DNA of 64,000 bases from Brevibacterium aurantiacum (GCF_007558825.1 NZ_VLTK01000010.1:1-64000); one strand, 5' to 3'. Shown: positions 44,713 to 53,727, numbered from the stretch's first letter. Numbers and translations: made by a program. Notes: generated by a model from the sequence alone, not told the origin.

Positions 44713-45597
44713 ATGAGTGAGATCACCCTGCGGCAGTTGGAGTACTTCGTCGCCGTCGTCGACGCGGAGTCAGTGACTGCTGGCTCACGGAAGGTCAACG
44801 TCTCCCAGGCGACCGTATCGATGTCCATCGCACAGTTGGAAAAGACTTTGGGAGCAGATCTGCTCATCCGTCAGAGGGCGAAAGGCATCGCTCCGACACG
44901 CTCGGGGCGAGAGTTCGCGGCACGCGCCAGGCGCGTGCTGGCTCTGACGGCCGAACTCGAAGACACCACGACATCAGAGATGTCCGGACCCATCAAGGTC
45001 GGGTGCGTCTCTTCTCTGTCACCCCAGGTGGTCCCTCCACTGGCCGCACATTTCAGTGCTGAATTTCCCGAAGTCGACTTCACGTACCAAGAGGGATCGG
45101 CCGACGAGCTGCAATCTGCCCTCTTCGAGGGCACCGTGGACGTAGCCATCGTATTCTCCCGGCAGCGTGTCGCCACGGTAACTGCTGTGGAAGTTGCCAA
45201 CGCCACCCTTAAAGTGATGCTTCCAAGTACCCATGCGCTGCGCCATCGGTCAATGATCTCCTTCGCCGATATCGCGGGCGAACCAGCCATCTTCATCGAT
45301 CTTCCTCCCAGCAGAGACAGATCCATCGAGTTCATGCGTGCAGCCGGAGTCGAACCGCAGATTCGCTGGACAAGCTCGAACCTCGCAACGGTGGTGGCGC
45401 TCGTTGCAAACGGGCTCGGCTATTCTTTGCGCTACTCGCTTCCCGGAGAAACTCGCTCATCGGATCACGGGATCATCGAGATTCCGGTTTCCGATCCAAT
45501 TCCGGACAACGGAGTCAGTGCTGTATTGCCCACCGGAATACGGGCTCCATACCGAGTCGAGGAAGTCATTCGCTACCTGCGCCAGCATTTCGAATGA
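44713..45597 (+). CDS. LysR-family transcriptional regulator
   Basis: A 294-residue LysR protein. The winged helix occupies residues about 1-60 (LRQLEYFVAVVDAESVTAGS, SQATVSMSIAQLEKTLGADL), and a periplasmic-binding-like effector domain follows (IKVGCVSSLSPQVVPPLAAH). It is divergent from the MBL-NhaC-DUF1989 operon and is probably its substrate-responsive activator. The ATG at 44713 follows AGGAAA. Effector unknown. Confidence 0.88.
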   Translation: MSEITLRQLEYFVAVVDAESVTAGSRKVNVSQATVSMSIAQLEKTLGADLLIRQRAKGIAPTRSGREFAARARRVLALTAELEDTTTSEMSGPIKVGCVSSLSPQVVPPLAAHFSAEFPEVDFTYQEGSADELQSALFEGTVDVAIVFSRQRVATVTAVEVANATLKVMLPSTHALRHRSMISFADIAGEPAIFIDLPPSRDRSIEFMRAAGVEPQIRWTSSNLATVVALVANGLGYSLRYSLPGETRSSDHGIIEIPVSDPIPDNGVSAVLPTGIRAPYRVEEVIRYLRQHFE

Positions 45598-45607
45598 AGA
45601 AAACACT

Positions 45608-45642
45608 TCGGCGGTGACCTTCGCCGAGAAGATCACCGCCGA
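45608..45642 (-). terminator. Bidirectional terminator between lysR and purA
   Basis: TCGGCGGTGA (45608-45617) pairs with TCACCGCCGA (45633-45642), extended inward after one mismatch by CTTC/GAAG, with loop GCCGA. On the minus strand it is followed by AAGTGTTTTC, so it looks like a proper purA terminator; it would also stop lysR. Confidence 0.8.
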
Positions 45643-45673
45643 TGAGACACAGCCGTTGCTGTCCGTCAGGCGC

Positions 45674-46960
45674 TCAGTCCAGCAGGTCGTGCCGCACGAT
45701 CGACTGTTCGCGATCGGGACCGACGCCGATGACCGACATCCGGCAGCCCGAACGCTCTTCGAGTGCGAGCACGTACTTCTGCGCGTTCTCGGGCAGGTCT
45801 GCGAAGGTGCGAGCCCCGGTGATGTCCTCTGCCCAGCCCTCGAAGTATTCGAAGATGGGCTTGGCGTGGTGGAACTCGGTCTGCGACATCGGCATCTCGT
45901 CCTGACGGACACCGTCGACCTCGTAGGCCACGCACACGGGGATGGACTCGATGCCGGTGAGCACATCGAGCTTGGTGAGCACATAGTCGGTGAACCCGTT
46001 GACGCGTGCGGCGTAGCGGGCGATGACGGCGTCGTACCAACCGCAGCGGCGTGGGCGTCCTGTATTGACTCCGAACTCACCGCCGGCCTTCTGCAGGTAC
46101 TCCCCCATGTCATCGAAGAGCTCGGTGGGGAACGGTCCGGCCCCCACGCGCGTGGTGTAGGCCTTGACGATTCCGACGACGCGGTTGATGCGTGTGGGTC
46201 CGATGCCCGAGCCGACGCAGGATCCGCCGGCGGTCGGGTTCGAGGAGGTCACAAAGGGGTAGGTGCCGTGGTCGACGTCGAGCATCGTGGCCTGTCCGCC
46301 TTCCATGACGATGACCTCGTCACGATCCAGGGCGTCGTTGAGCAGCTGCTCGGTCTCGGCGACGTAGGGGCGCAGTCGTTCGACGAAGGGCAGGAAGTAG
46401 TCGACGATCTCTTCGACGTCGACGGCTCGGCGGTTGTAGACCTTGACGAGGAGTTCGTTCTTCTGCCGCAGCGAGCCTTCGATCTTCTGGCGCAGGATCG
46501 ACTCGTCGAAGATGTCCTGGACGCGGATGCCGAGGCGTCCGATCTTGTCCATGTAGGCCGGTCCGATGCCGCGTCCGGTGGTGCCGATGGCGCGCTTGCC
46601 CAGGAACCTTTCGGTCACCTTGTCCAGGGTCTGGTGGTAGGGCGCGACGAGGTGGGCATTAGCCGAGATCCGCAGCTTCGAGGTGTCTGCACCGCGGGAT
46701 TCCAGGGCTTCGATCTCTTCGAAGAGGGCTTCGAGGTTGACCACGACGCCGTTGCCGATGACCGGAGTGACGTTGGGCGAGAGGATGCCTGCCGGCAGAA
46801 GCTTGAGTTCGTACTTCTCACCGCCGACGACAACCGTGTGGCCTGCGTTGTTCCCACCGTTGGGCTTGACCACGTAGTCGACGCTGGTGCCGAGGATATC
46901 GGTCGTTTTACCTTTACCTTCGTCGCCCCATTGAGCGCCGACGACAACGATTGCTGGCAT
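45674..46960 (-). CDS. purA: Adenylosuccinate synthetase
   Basis: A 428-residue PurA. It has the N-terminal phosphate-binding loop [23 protein letters not shown], the [13 protein letters not shown] active-site segment and the GNPTAGG-like [17 protein letters not shown] segment. It joins IMP and aspartate with GTP to form adenylosuccinate, the first step to AMP. Length matches the family. It is a single-gene unit convergent with lysR. Confidence 0.97.
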   Translation of the reverse strand: MPAIVVVGAQWGDEGKGKTTDILGTSVDYVVKPNGGNNAGHTVVVGGEKYELKLLPAGILSPNVTPVIGNGVVVNLEALFEEIEALESRGADTSKLRISANAHLVAPYHQTLDKVTERFLGKRAIGTTGRGIGPAYMDKIGRLGIRVQDIFDESILRQKIEGSLRQKNELLVKVYNRRAVDVEEIVDYFLPFVERLRPYVAETEQLLNDALDRDEVIVMEGGQATMLDVDHGTYPFVTSSNPTAGGSCVGSGIGPTRINRVVGIVKAYTTRVGAGPFPTELFDDMGEYLQKAGGEFGVNTGRPRRCGWYDAVIARYAARVNGFTDYVLTKLDVLTGIESIPVCVAYEVDGVRQDEMPMSQTEFHHAKPIFEYFEGWAEDITGARTFADLPENAQKYVLALEERSGCRMSVIGVGPDREQSIVRHDLLD

Positions 46961-47045
46961 GAGAGTTCTTCACCTCAAAGTGAAAGCGGGGATGTCATTA
47001 CCGCATTAGTCTACTGGGTCACCATGACACGACGGCGAGCAGGCT

Positions 47046-47573
47046 CTACATCCGGGTGCTCGGGATCTGAGCCCGCTGCGCAAGGACCTGCTCTCGCAGG
47101 ATCTCCGCATGGCCGCAATGCTGGGCCAGCTCACGCAGCATGTGAAGGTAGATCCAACGCAGCGGCATCGGCCCCGACCGGTGCCCGGTGAGCACCGTGT
47201 CCAGAGTCATCTCCTCCACCGCGTGATGCGAGCGCTCGACAGCCTGCCAATACGCCTCAGTGACGCTTGCCACGGTGTCCTCATCAGCAAGGTTGAACGA
47301 GTCTCCGGAATCACTCGGCAGCCCGTATTCGGTTCGGTACCGCCCGGTCACGACCTCCCCGAACCACACGGTCTCGACGAAGATCGCGTGCTTGGCCAAG
47401 GACAGCAGAGTCGTCCGGCTGGGCACCAGAGAACGGCGTGCCTCGTCCTCGCTCACCCCCTCCAAACTAGCAAGGAGCTTGCCCCGGTATTCGTCGACGA
47501 GTGCGGGCAGCTGTTCATCGATGGGAGCAGTCCTGATGTCACGCTCTTTTGAGTCGGCCATGACCACCAGCAT
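47046..47573 (-). CDS. DinB-like (DUF664) protein
   Basis: About 175 residues, a DinB/DUF664 four-helix-bundle protein: LVDEYRGKLLASLEGVSEDE, then TLLSLAKHAIFVETVWFGEV (first metal histidine), and the closing MLRELAQHCGHAEILREQV with two histidines. Such proteins bind a divalent metal and may act as thiol-dependent transferases; the exact role is unknown. The start at 47573 fits GAGGG eight bases upstream; ATG 47561 is an alternative. A copy of the dispersed motif lies directly upstream (47586). Confidence 0.75.
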   Translation of the reverse strand: MLVVMADSKERDIRTAPIDEQLPALVDEYRGKLLASLEGVSEDEARRSLVPSRTTLLSLAKHAIFVETVWFGEVVTGRYRTEYGLPSDSGDSFNLADEDTVASVTEAYWQAVERSHHAVEEMTLDTVLTGHRSGPMPLRWIYLHMLRELAQHCGHAEILREQVLAQRAQIPSTRM

Positions 47574-47759
47574 AGGCCTCACCCTCGCCGAGGTGGCCCG
47601 CCGTTGGCCTGCCGACTCACCCACCCAGCCGCGCCTCTTGCCCCGCCGAGCTCGTCGTACTTATGCTGAGACCACCAGTAGTTCCGTCGTTCGGGCAGAT
47701 TGCTCCTGAACATCGCCGGTGACGTCGACGTCAGGCATGCAGCCCCGTTGGAGGTCATC

Positions 47760-49031
47760 ATGTCAATCGCGAGCCCGTCAGCTTCATCCTCAGCGTCATC
47801 GCGTCCCACCCTTCCCTTCGCCAGCCGGGCCGACAGCCTCGTCGGCTCTGTCATCGATTCCTCCGTGGCGATGCTCGCTGCCTACGACCACGACATCGTC
47901 AAGTTCGGCATGGGCTCACCTGCACCCGATATGCTGCCGGCCGAGGACTTCGCTCGGATCGCGAACAGCGTCTTCACTCCGGAGAGCTTCACCTACGGGG
48001 AGACGCAGGGCGAGCCTGTCCTCATCGATGCGCTGCTGAACTACCTGCATGAGACCGGTCAGATCCCGGCCGAGCATTTCGGCAACCGTGAGCGCCTGGT
48101 CATCACCACCGGCGGCATGCAGGGAATCGATCTCGGCTTCAAGCTCTTCGTCAGCCCCGGCGACCTCGTCCTCTGTGAGGCCCCCACGTATACGAACGGC
48201 TCGGCCACAGCCCTGAGCTATGAAGCGGAGATCGCCGAGGTGCCGGTCGACGACGAGGGGATGCAGGTAGACGCGCTCGACGACATCGTGGCCCGGGCCG
48301 GTCGCGCCCCCTCGGTGATCTATACGGTCCCGACATTCCAGAACCCGGCCGGCGTGACGATGTCCCTGGCCCGCCGTGAGAAGCTCCTCGAATTCGCCCA
48401 CCGCCACAATTCGGTCATCCTCGAGGACAACCCCTACGGCACTCTGCGCTTCTCCGGGGAGGACATCCCCTCCCTCAGCCAGCTCAGCCCCAATGATCCG
48501 CTGATCTTCGGTGTGCGCACCTTCTCCAAATTCGTCGCCCCCGGCCTGCGCATCGGCTGGCTCGACATCGACCCGGACCTGCGCGGTCTGATCATCAACG
48601 CCAAGCAGACCATGGACTCGTGCACGAGCCTGCCCACCCAGCACATGGTCGCGAAGTGGCTCAATGACGGCAATGCCGAGATCCACGTCGCCCATCTGCG
48701 CAGCTCCTATGGCGAGCGCAAGACGGCGATGACGTCCGGGCTCGAACGGCTCTTCGGCGAGGAGATCCGGTCAACGGATCCCGATGGGGGCTTCTTCCTA
48801 TGGGTGACGTTCAATGACGAGACCATCAACACCGAGGACCTCATGCCCGTGGCTCTGGAGGAAGGCGTGGCCTACATTCCCGGAACCGCGTTCTCCCAGA
48901 CCGGTGACTTTACGAACGCGCTGCGCCTGTGCTTCGCCTCGGCGGAACCGCAGCGCATCGAGGAAGGGCTGCAGCGACTGCACCGAGCCGTTGGCAAGTA
49001 CTCGTCGGCTCACTCGCACGCCCGTCACTGA
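47760..49031 (+). CDS. PLP-dependent aminotransferase (class I/II, 2-aminoadipate-like)
   Basis: A 423-residue fold-type I aminotransferase. Visible are FGMGSPAPDMLP, ITTGGMQGIDLGFKLF, YTVPTFQNPAGVTM (with the PLP-contacting asparagine) and EDNPYGTLRF. The PLP lysine is in the GVRTFSKFVAPGLRIGW segment. It resembles the aminotransferase half of MocR regulators and 2-aminoadipate transaminases, but no DNA-binding domain is present. The ATG at 47760 follows TTGGAGGTC. Substrate open; the last 7 bases overlap the convergent tetR gene. Confidence 0.88.
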   Translation: MSIASPSASSSASSRPTLPFASRADSLVGSVIDSSVAMLAAYDHDIVKFGMGSPAPDMLPAEDFARIANSVFTPESFTYGETQGEPVLIDALLNYLHETGQIPAEHFGNRERLVITTGGMQGIDLGFKLFVSPGDLVLCEAPTYTNGSATALSYEAEIAEVPVDDEGMQVDALDDIVARAGRAPSVIYTVPTFQNPAGVTMSLARREKLLEFAHRHNSVILEDNPYGTLRFSGEDIPSLSQLSPNDPLIFGVRTFSKFVAPGLRIGWLDIDPDLRGLIINAKQTMDSCTSLPTQHMVAKWLNDGNAEIHVAHLRSSYGERKTAMTSGLERLFGEEIRSTDPDGGFFLWVTFNDETINTEDLMPVALEEGVAYIPGTAFSQTGDFTNALRLCFASAEPQRIEEGLQRLHRAVGKYSSAHSHARH

Positions 49032-49732
49032 TCCTGTTCTGTCCACTCACCCTCGCCGAGGCGGCTGATCCATTGGATGAGCAGCTGGGTCTCGGCTGCA
49101 CCGAGGACCTCCGGATGCGCTGCCGCACGTTCGATCACCGAGTGCCCCAAGTGCTGCCCATCATCGCCGGCCTGCCCCGATCCGGTGATCGCGGCGAGCA
49201 CGCCCTCACGCACTCCTGCTGAGAGATCCGGATCGGCTCGGCCCTGGATGATCAGCCGCAGTGTCACTCCGATGTTCGTCGCCAGGATGTGGGCCGCGGC
49301 CTGTTCATAGCCAACCACCAGCCGCCCCTGCTCTTCGGCCCGACGTGTCAGTGAACGGAGGATCTCGCTCGGCTTCGATTGCGCTTCCGGTGAGTACCCG
49401 GGCCTGACCTTGCCGTACATGAGCGTGTAGAAACCGGGGTTCTCCAACCCGAAGGACACATGAGCATCCCAGCCCATCCGCAGGTCCTGGATCGGATCAC
49501 CGCTGGATTCGGAGGCTGACTTGGCAGACAGATACATGTCGAAGCCACGTTCGATGACGGCCTCGATGAGCCCCTGCTTGTTGCCGAAGAAGTGATACAG
49601 AGTCGGCATCTTCACACCCACGGCATCACAGACCGCCCGCAGGGAGAAGTCCTCCCCGGGGGTTGCAGCAATGAGGTCCGCAGCCGCGTTGAGCAGCCGC
49701 GTCCGTGTATCAAGCGATGCCACCTCTGTCAT
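49025..49732 (-). CDS. TetR-family transcriptional regulator
   Basis: A 235-residue regulator with helix-turn-helix at about residues 10-58 (RLLNAAADLIAATPGEDFSL, CDAVGVKMPTLYHFFGNKQG). Its C-terminal region ends SRLGEGEWTEQDQ, coded over a CGCCGAGGCGG variant of the dispersed motif (49054). It is divergent from an SDR/NTF2 gene pair, with 63 bases between the starts, and is their probable repressor. Confidence 0.88.
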   Translation of the reverse strand: MTEVASLDTRTRLLNAAADLIAATPGEDFSLRAVCDAVGVKMPTLYHFFGNKQGLIEAVIERGFDMYLSAKSASESSGDPIQDLRMGWDAHVSFGLENPGFYTLMYGKVRPGYSPEAQSKPSEILRSLTRRAEEQGRLVVGYEQAAAHILATNIGVTLRLIIQGRADPDLSAGVREGVLAAITGSGQAGDDGQHLGHSVIERAAAHPEVLGAAETQLLIQWISRLGEGEWTEQDQ

Positions 49733-49760
49733 GTCGCTATATTATCGTGTATTGTCGCTA
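49732..49760. promoter_or_regulatory. TGTCGCTA direct repeats in tetR/SDR promoter
   Basis: TGTCGCTA occurs at 49732-49739 (over the tetR start) and 49753-49760, two helical turns apart, within an AT-rich divergent region. TGTAT-type half-sites are also present. It is a candidate TetR binding region. Confidence 0.35.
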
Positions 49761-49795
49761 CAGTCAGATGTACCACCGATACAAGCGGAGATGCC

Positions 49796-50551
49796 ATGAC
49801 CGATCAATCACTCCAGGGCAAGCACATCCTCATCGCCGGCGGCGGAAAGAATCTGGGCGGGCTCATCGCCCAGCAGGCCGCCGAGGCAGGTGCCGATATA
49901 GCCATTCACTACAATTCCGAATCCTCCCGCAGTGAGGCCGAGGCCACTCTCGCCGCGGTCGAGTCGAGCGGGGCAAAGGGCGTGCTCCTGACCGGAGACC
50001 TCACCCGGCCTGCCAACGTCGAGAAGCTGTTCGCTGATGCCACCTCGGCGCTGGGCACGATCGACATCGCAGTGAATACGACGGGCAAGGTGCTGCGCAA
50101 GCCGATCGCGGACACCACAGAAGACGAGTACGACTCGATGTTCGACATCAACTCCAAGGCCGCCTACTTCTTCATCAAGGAGGCGGGGAAGCACCTTGCC
50201 GACAACGGCAAGATCATCACCATCGTCACGGCGCTGCTTGCGGCATTCACAGACGGGTATTCGACATACGCCGGCGGAAAGAGCCCTGTGGAGCACTTCA
50301 CCAGGGCTGCGGCGAAGGAGTACGCTGAGCGTGGAATCTCGGTCACGGCGATTGCCCCGGGGCCGATGGACACTCCGTTCTTCTACGGTCAGGAAACACC
50401 CGAACGGGTGGAGTTCCACAAGTCGCAGGGCATGGGCAATCAGCTCACTCAGATCGAGGACATCGCTCCGATCGTGCGGTTCCTCGCCACCGAGGGCTGG
50501 TGGATCACCGGCCAGACGATCTTCGCCAATGGCGGATACACCACTCGCTGA
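49796..50551 (+). CDS. Short-chain dehydrogenase/reductase
   Basis: A 251-residue SDR. The cofactor loop is LIAGGGKNLGGLIA, and the catalytic pair is in YSTYAGGKSPVEHF (Tyr and Lys). The serine usually found 12-13 residues before the tyrosine is represented by TALLAAF, so the active site may be slightly altered. The IAPGPMDTPF segment and TGQTIFANGGY end are typical. It is followed 49 bases later by an NTF2-like gene, and the pair is divergent from tetR. Confidence 0.87.
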   Translation: MTDQSLQGKHILIAGGGKNLGGLIAQQAAEAGADIAIHYNSESSRSEAEATLAAVESSGAKGVLLTGDLTRPANVEKLFADATSALGTIDIAVNTTGKVLRKPIADTTEDEYDSMFDINSKAAYFFIKEAGKHLADNGKIITIVTALLAAFTDGYSTYAGGKSPVEHFTRAAAKEYAERGISVTAIAPGPMDTPFFYGQETPERVEFHKSQGMGNQLTQIEDIAPIVRFLATEGWWITGQTIFANGGYTTR

Positions 50552-50600
50552 CACACCGCATAAACACAGCGCATACCTCACAGAAGCTAAGGAGCACCAA

Positions 50601-50930
50601 ATGTCAGATCTGCAGATTCCCGAGCCCGTCGCCGGCTTCATCGACGCCGTCAACGCCCACGACGAACAGGGCTTCCTCGACGCCTTCACCGCCGATGGCA
50701 CGGTCGACGACTGGGGCAGAGAATTCACCGGCCGCGATGCCATCAAGGCCTGGAGCGACAAGGAATTCATCGGCGCGACCGGCACCCTCACGCCCGAAGA
50801 GGTCTCGAACGATGGTGATGAGGTCACCGTCATCGGCGACTGGCGTTCAACTCACGCGAATGGCCGATCTTCGTTCACCTTCGCCGTCGACGGCGCCAAG
50901 CTGAGCCGGATGACGATCCGCGAGGGCTGA
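50601..50930 (+). CDS. NTF2-like (SnoaL/DUF4440) protein
   Basis: A 109-residue cone-shaped NTF2-fold protein: PEPVAGFIDAVNAHDEQGFL, then DDWGREFTGRDAIKAWSDKE and the closing WRSTHANGRSSFTFAVDG. Such small proteins act as isomerases, hydratases or binding proteins for hydrophobic ligands. AAGGAG precedes the ATG. It probably shares a transcript with the SDR gene and may act on the same compound. Confidence 0.8.
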   Translation: MSDLQIPEPVAGFIDAVNAHDEQGFLDAFTADGTVDDWGREFTGRDAIKAWSDKEFIGATGTLTPEEVSNDGDEVTVIGDWRSTHANGRSSFTFAVDGAKLSRMTIREG

Positions 50931-50946
50931 GTCACCTCATCCCATC

Positions 50947-50981
50947 AGGGGCCGTCGGATGTCAGCCATCCGGCGGCCTCT
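50947..50981 (+). terminator. Hairpin after SDR/NTF2 pair
   Basis: AGGGGCCGTCGGATG (50947-50961) and CATCCGGCGGCCTCT (50967-50981) pair along 15 positions, two of them G-T wobbles, with loop TCAGC. It lies 16 bases after the stop and ahead of the crcB leader. Confidence 0.7.
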
Positions 50982-51027
50982 TCGTGTGCCCGTGTGGCAG
51001 AATTGCAGTGATGTTCACCAGCGTCAC

Positions 51028-51110
51028 GGCGGTGGGGCTCGCCGTACCCAACCTCGGTTCTCCGACAACAGTCCCTACCTCGACCGGCGTCAGCGTGCCC
51101 AGAAGGTAGG
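51028..51110 (+). ncRNA. Fluoride (crcB) riboswitch
   Basis: The leader of the two crcB genes carries the expected parts. A P1-type stem GGCG (51028-51031)/CGCC (51040-51043) encloses GTGGGGCT. A second stem TCGG/CCGA (51054-51057 and 51062-51065) follows, and then AGTCCCTACC (51070-51079). The loop GGGGCT can pair with AGTCCC to make the pseudoknot seen in fluoride aptamers. CCTACC (51074-51079) is also exactly complementary to GGTAGG (51105-51110), the crcB ribosome binding site, suggesting translational control: fluoride binding holds the CCTACC strand in the aptamer and frees the site. The GATG-type junction of the consensus is not perfect (ACAACA here), so some doubt remains. Confidence 0.75.
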
Positions 51111-51117
51111 AGTTCCC

Positions 51118-51555
51118 ATGAGCAACGCCCCCAGCAACAGCAGGCCCGCCCATCTGCGCCTGCCCTATCTGGGATTGGCGCTCATCGGCGGCACGTTCGG
51201 CACTGCTGCCCGCGAAGCCATCACGCTTGCGTTCCCCTCTGCCGACGGCATTCCTTGGGCGATCTTCGCCGTCAACATCCTCGGCGCCTTCCTCCTGGGG
51301 CTGCTTCTCGATGCCCTGGCTCAAATGGGTCCCGATGAGGGTCGCAGACGTCGGCTGCGCATCCTGGTCGGGACCGGGTTCATGGGTGGCTTCACCACCT
51401 ACAGCGCGCTGGCTGCGGATACGGCGAGCCTCCTCGGCGAGGGTGATGCCGGTGCTGGGGTCACCTACGGCCTGGGCACAGTGCTCGTCGGCGGTCTGGC
51501 TACGTGGGCGGGCATCGCCACGGCAACTGTCGCGCACAATCGAGGGGCGAAATGA
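51118..51555 (+). CDS. crcB: Fluoride exporter CrcB/Fluc, first subunit
   Basis: A 145-residue four-segment membrane protein. The family marks are GGTFGTAAREAITL near the N-terminus, NILGAFLLGLL, and GTGFMGGFTTYSALAADT with the TTYS motif. Fluc channels are dual-topology dimers. In many actinobacteria two tandem genes make a heterodimer of oppositely oriented subunits, as here. It follows the riboswitch with RBS GGTAGGAG, and its stop overlaps the start of the second gene. Confidence 0.93.
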   Translation: MSNAPSNSRPAHLRLPYLGLALIGGTFGTAAREAITLAFPSADGIPWAIFAVNILGAFLLGLLLDALAQMGPDEGRRRRLRILVGTGFMGGFTTYSALAADTASLLGEGDAGAGVTYGLGTVLVGGLATWAGIATATVAHNRGAK

Positions 51556-51929
51556 CGCCGCTGATCTTCATCGCGCTCGCCCTGGCCGGGGGCATCGGCG
51601 CCTCCGCGAGGATGCTGCTCGACGGGATCATCAGATCACGTGTGAGCAGCGCCATCCCCTGGGGCACGATCACCATCAACGTCAGCGGGTCACTGGCGCT
51701 GGGACTTCTGACCGGACTGGCCAGCGCCTCGCTCCTGCCCGAGGCGTGGCAGCTTGACATCGGCACAGGATTCCTCGGCGGGTACACGACATTTTCAACC
51801 GCCAGCTTCGAGACCATCCGCCTCATCCAGGATCGCCGGTGGGCCCTCAGCCTATTCAACGGCCTCGGCACGCTGGTGGTGGCGACCGCAGCGGCAGGAT
51901 TGGGGCTGTGGATCGGCGGGCTGATATGA
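51552..51929 (+). CDS. crcB: Fluoride exporter CrcB/Fluc, second subunit
   Basis: A 125-residue four-segment protein: ALALAGGIGASARMLLDGII, TINVSGSLALGLLTGL and GTGFLGGYTTFSTASFETI with the matching TTFS motif. It starts with an ATG that overlaps the TGA of the first crcB gene (ATGA), so translation is coupled, giving equal amounts of both halves of a probable heterodimer. Confidence 0.93.
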   Translation: MTPLIFIALALAGGIGASARMLLDGIIRSRVSSAIPWGTITINVSGSLALGLLTGLASASLLPEAWQLDIGTGFLGGYTTFSTASFETIRLIQDRRWALSLFNGLGTLVVATAAAGLGLWIGGLI

Positions 51930-51993
51930 CGCCGGTGCGGGCGGAGTCAACTGCTCCACCCGCACCGGTACTCACAGCCTCAGACCGTTCAGC

Positions 51994-53070
51994 CTACTTG
52001 TGGGCCCGCAGGTACTGCGTCGGCTTGTAGTCGATCTCGTGACGCAGTGCGGCTGCGGCGCGGATAGGGAAGTTGGGATCGCGCAGCGATTCACGGCCGA
52101 GGAGAATGACGTCGGCCTGCTCGGTCGCCAGAATGTGCTCGGCCTGGAACGGCTCGGTGATGAGTCCGACTGCAGCGGTGGGAATGTCGGCCTGCTTGCG
52201 GATTCCGGCAGCGAAGCTCGTCTGGTAGCCGGGGCCAACCGGGATCTTGGCCACGACGTTCGCACCAGTCGAAACGTCGACCAGATCAACCCCGTGGTCC
52301 TTCAACCACCCCGACAGCTGAGCCGTATCGTCGAGAGTCAGCCCGCCTTCGGTCCAATCCGTCGCGGATAGGCGCACGAGCACGGGAACGTCTTCGCCCA
52401 CCTCGGCGCGGGTGGCGTCGACAACCTCGAGGAGGAAACGGGCCCTGTTCTCCGGGGTTCCGCCGTAAGAGTCGCTGCGGGTGTTGGACAGCGGGGAGAG
52501 GAACTCGTGGAGCAGGTAGCCGTGCGCGCCGTGGATTTCCACGAAGTCGAAACCAGCCTCCATCGACCTGCGAGCTGAGTCCGCGAAGGCAGTGACAGTC
52601 TCACCGATCTCTGCTTCGGTGAGCTCACGTGGCGTGTTCAGTCCGGGGAAGGCCACCGCGGAGGGCGCGAGAGTCTCCCAGCCGCCTTCGCTCTCGGACA
52701 GGCTGCCTTCATTGCCGTATCCCAAGTCGGGGTAAGTCGAGGCCTTACGCCCCGCATGGGCGAGCTGGATTCCAGCCGCGGCTCCCTGCGAGTGCATGAA
52801 GTCGACGATCGGCACCAGAGCATCACGCTGCTCGTCGTTCCACATACCCAGGTCCCGCGGAGAGATCCGCCCTTCGGGGGTGACGCCTGCGGCTTCGACG
52901 ATGATGGCGCCGGCGCCGCCCTTGGCCATCGATCCGTAGTGGACGAAATGCCATGGTGTGACAACGCCGTCAAGGTGGTCTGCCGAGTACTGGCACATCG
53001 GCGGCACCCAAGCACGGTTGCGGAAAGTCACGCCACGCAGGGTGAGTGGTTCGAACAGCAGGTTGGACAT
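51994..53070 (-). CDS. Old Yellow Enzyme-family NADH:flavin oxidoreductase (YqjM-like)
   Basis: A 358-residue FMN TIM-barrel ene-reductase. The N-terminal VPPMCQYSA has the cysteine characteristic of the YqjM branch. Active-site segments are QLAHAGRKAS, FVEIHGAHGYLLHEFLSPLS (20 residues) with the substrate-binding histidine pair, and NTRSDSYGG. The closing part reads ILLGRESLRDPNFP. These enzymes reduce electrophilic alkenes and quinones and are often induced by them. It is divergent from an ArsR-like gene with a good operator in between. Confidence 0.93.
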   Translation of the reverse strand: MSNLLFEPLTLRGVTFRNRAWVPPMCQYSADHLDGVVTPWHFVHYGSMAKGGAGAIIVEAAGVTPEGRISPRDLGMWNDEQRDALVPIVDFMHSQGAAAGIQLAHAGRKASTYPDLGYGNEGSLSESEGGWETLAPSAVAFPGLNTPRELTEAEIGETVTAFADSARRSMEAGFDFVEIHGAHGYLLHEFLSPLSNTRSDSYGGTPENRARFLLEVVDATRAEVGEDVPVLVRLSATDWTEGGLTLDDTAQLSGWLKDHGVDLVDVSTGANVVAKIPVGPGYQTSFAAGIRKQADIPTAAVGLITEPFQAEHILATEQADVILLGRESLRDPNFPIRAAAALRHEIDYKPTQYLRAHK

Positions 53071-53124
53071 AAGACCTCGTGATCATCGGTAGTGGGCTCG
53101 AGTCGTGGATGCTGGACTCGAGAT

Positions 53125-53148
53125 GAAGTACGAAGCTCCTCGTACTTC
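53125..53148. promoter_or_regulatory. GAAGTACGA/TCGTACTTC operator
   Basis: A perfect 9-6-9 inverted repeat (53125-53133 and 53140-53148) between the Old Yellow Enzyme gene and the ArsR-like gene, 55 bases before the former. A related GTACTACGAAG half-site lies about ten bases further on. It is a likely repressor site for both genes. Confidence 0.75.
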
Positions 53149-53244
53149 GACAGTTACCGTACTACGAAGAAAGACGTACAATCAAAGGACAGTGAAACAA
53201 TGTGACAGGAAGATCACCGAGATGCTCAGACGAGGAGGCAGCAC

Positions 53245-53580
53245 ATGAGGACTCTTAACCACCCCGAACGGGATGAGATGCGACTCGACACCGTGCTCGC
53301 CGCGCTCGCCGACCCGATTCGCAGACACATCGCCTGCCGCCTGAACAGCACCGACGACGATCATGCCTGCGCTGCATTCGAGCTGCCGGTATCGAAGTCG
53401 ACGTCGACCTATCACTTCAGAACCCTGCGCGAGGCTGGTGTGATCCGACAGGAGTACCAGGGCACGTCGATCATGAACTCGCTGCGCAAGGACGACCTCG
53501 ACGCCCGCTTCCCCGGACTGCTCGACGCGGTCTTCACCGCCCAGAACATCGAAGGCGGAGCAGCAGTCGTTTCGGCCTGA
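53245..53580 (+). CDS. ArsR-like winged-helix repressor
   Basis: A 111-residue regulator: LDTVLAALADPIRRHIACRL, then the recognition region KSTSTYHFRTLREAGVIRQE, and the tail DDLDARFPGLLDAVFTAQ. The ACAAFELPVS cysteine-containing loop between them could sense electrophiles, which would suit control of the Old Yellow Enzyme gene. GAGGAGG precedes the ATG. A truncated, diverged copy of this gene is found at 58166-58444. Confidence 0.85.
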   Translation: MRTLNHPERDEMRLDTVLAALADPIRRHIACRLNSTDDDHACAAFELPVSKSTSTYHFRTLREAGVIRQEYQGTSIMNSLRKDDLDARFPGLLDAVFTAQNIEGGAAVVSA

Positions 53581-53727
53581 GCCGCGGACCACACCCTCAG
53601 CCGCGGACTGCAGCCAGCCGAGTCACTCGCTGCCGCGCCCGCCGCAGACAGCAAGCGCCAGGCGCATCACCATCGACCGTTGACCACTGACTTCATTGCC
53701 CAGCACTCAATTTCTCTGATATATTGC

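Noticed and set aside
45338..47191. Open frame of 617 codons across the end of lysR and opposite purA
   Set aside because: purA on the minus strand has every expected motif and a matching terminator; this frame is a shadow.
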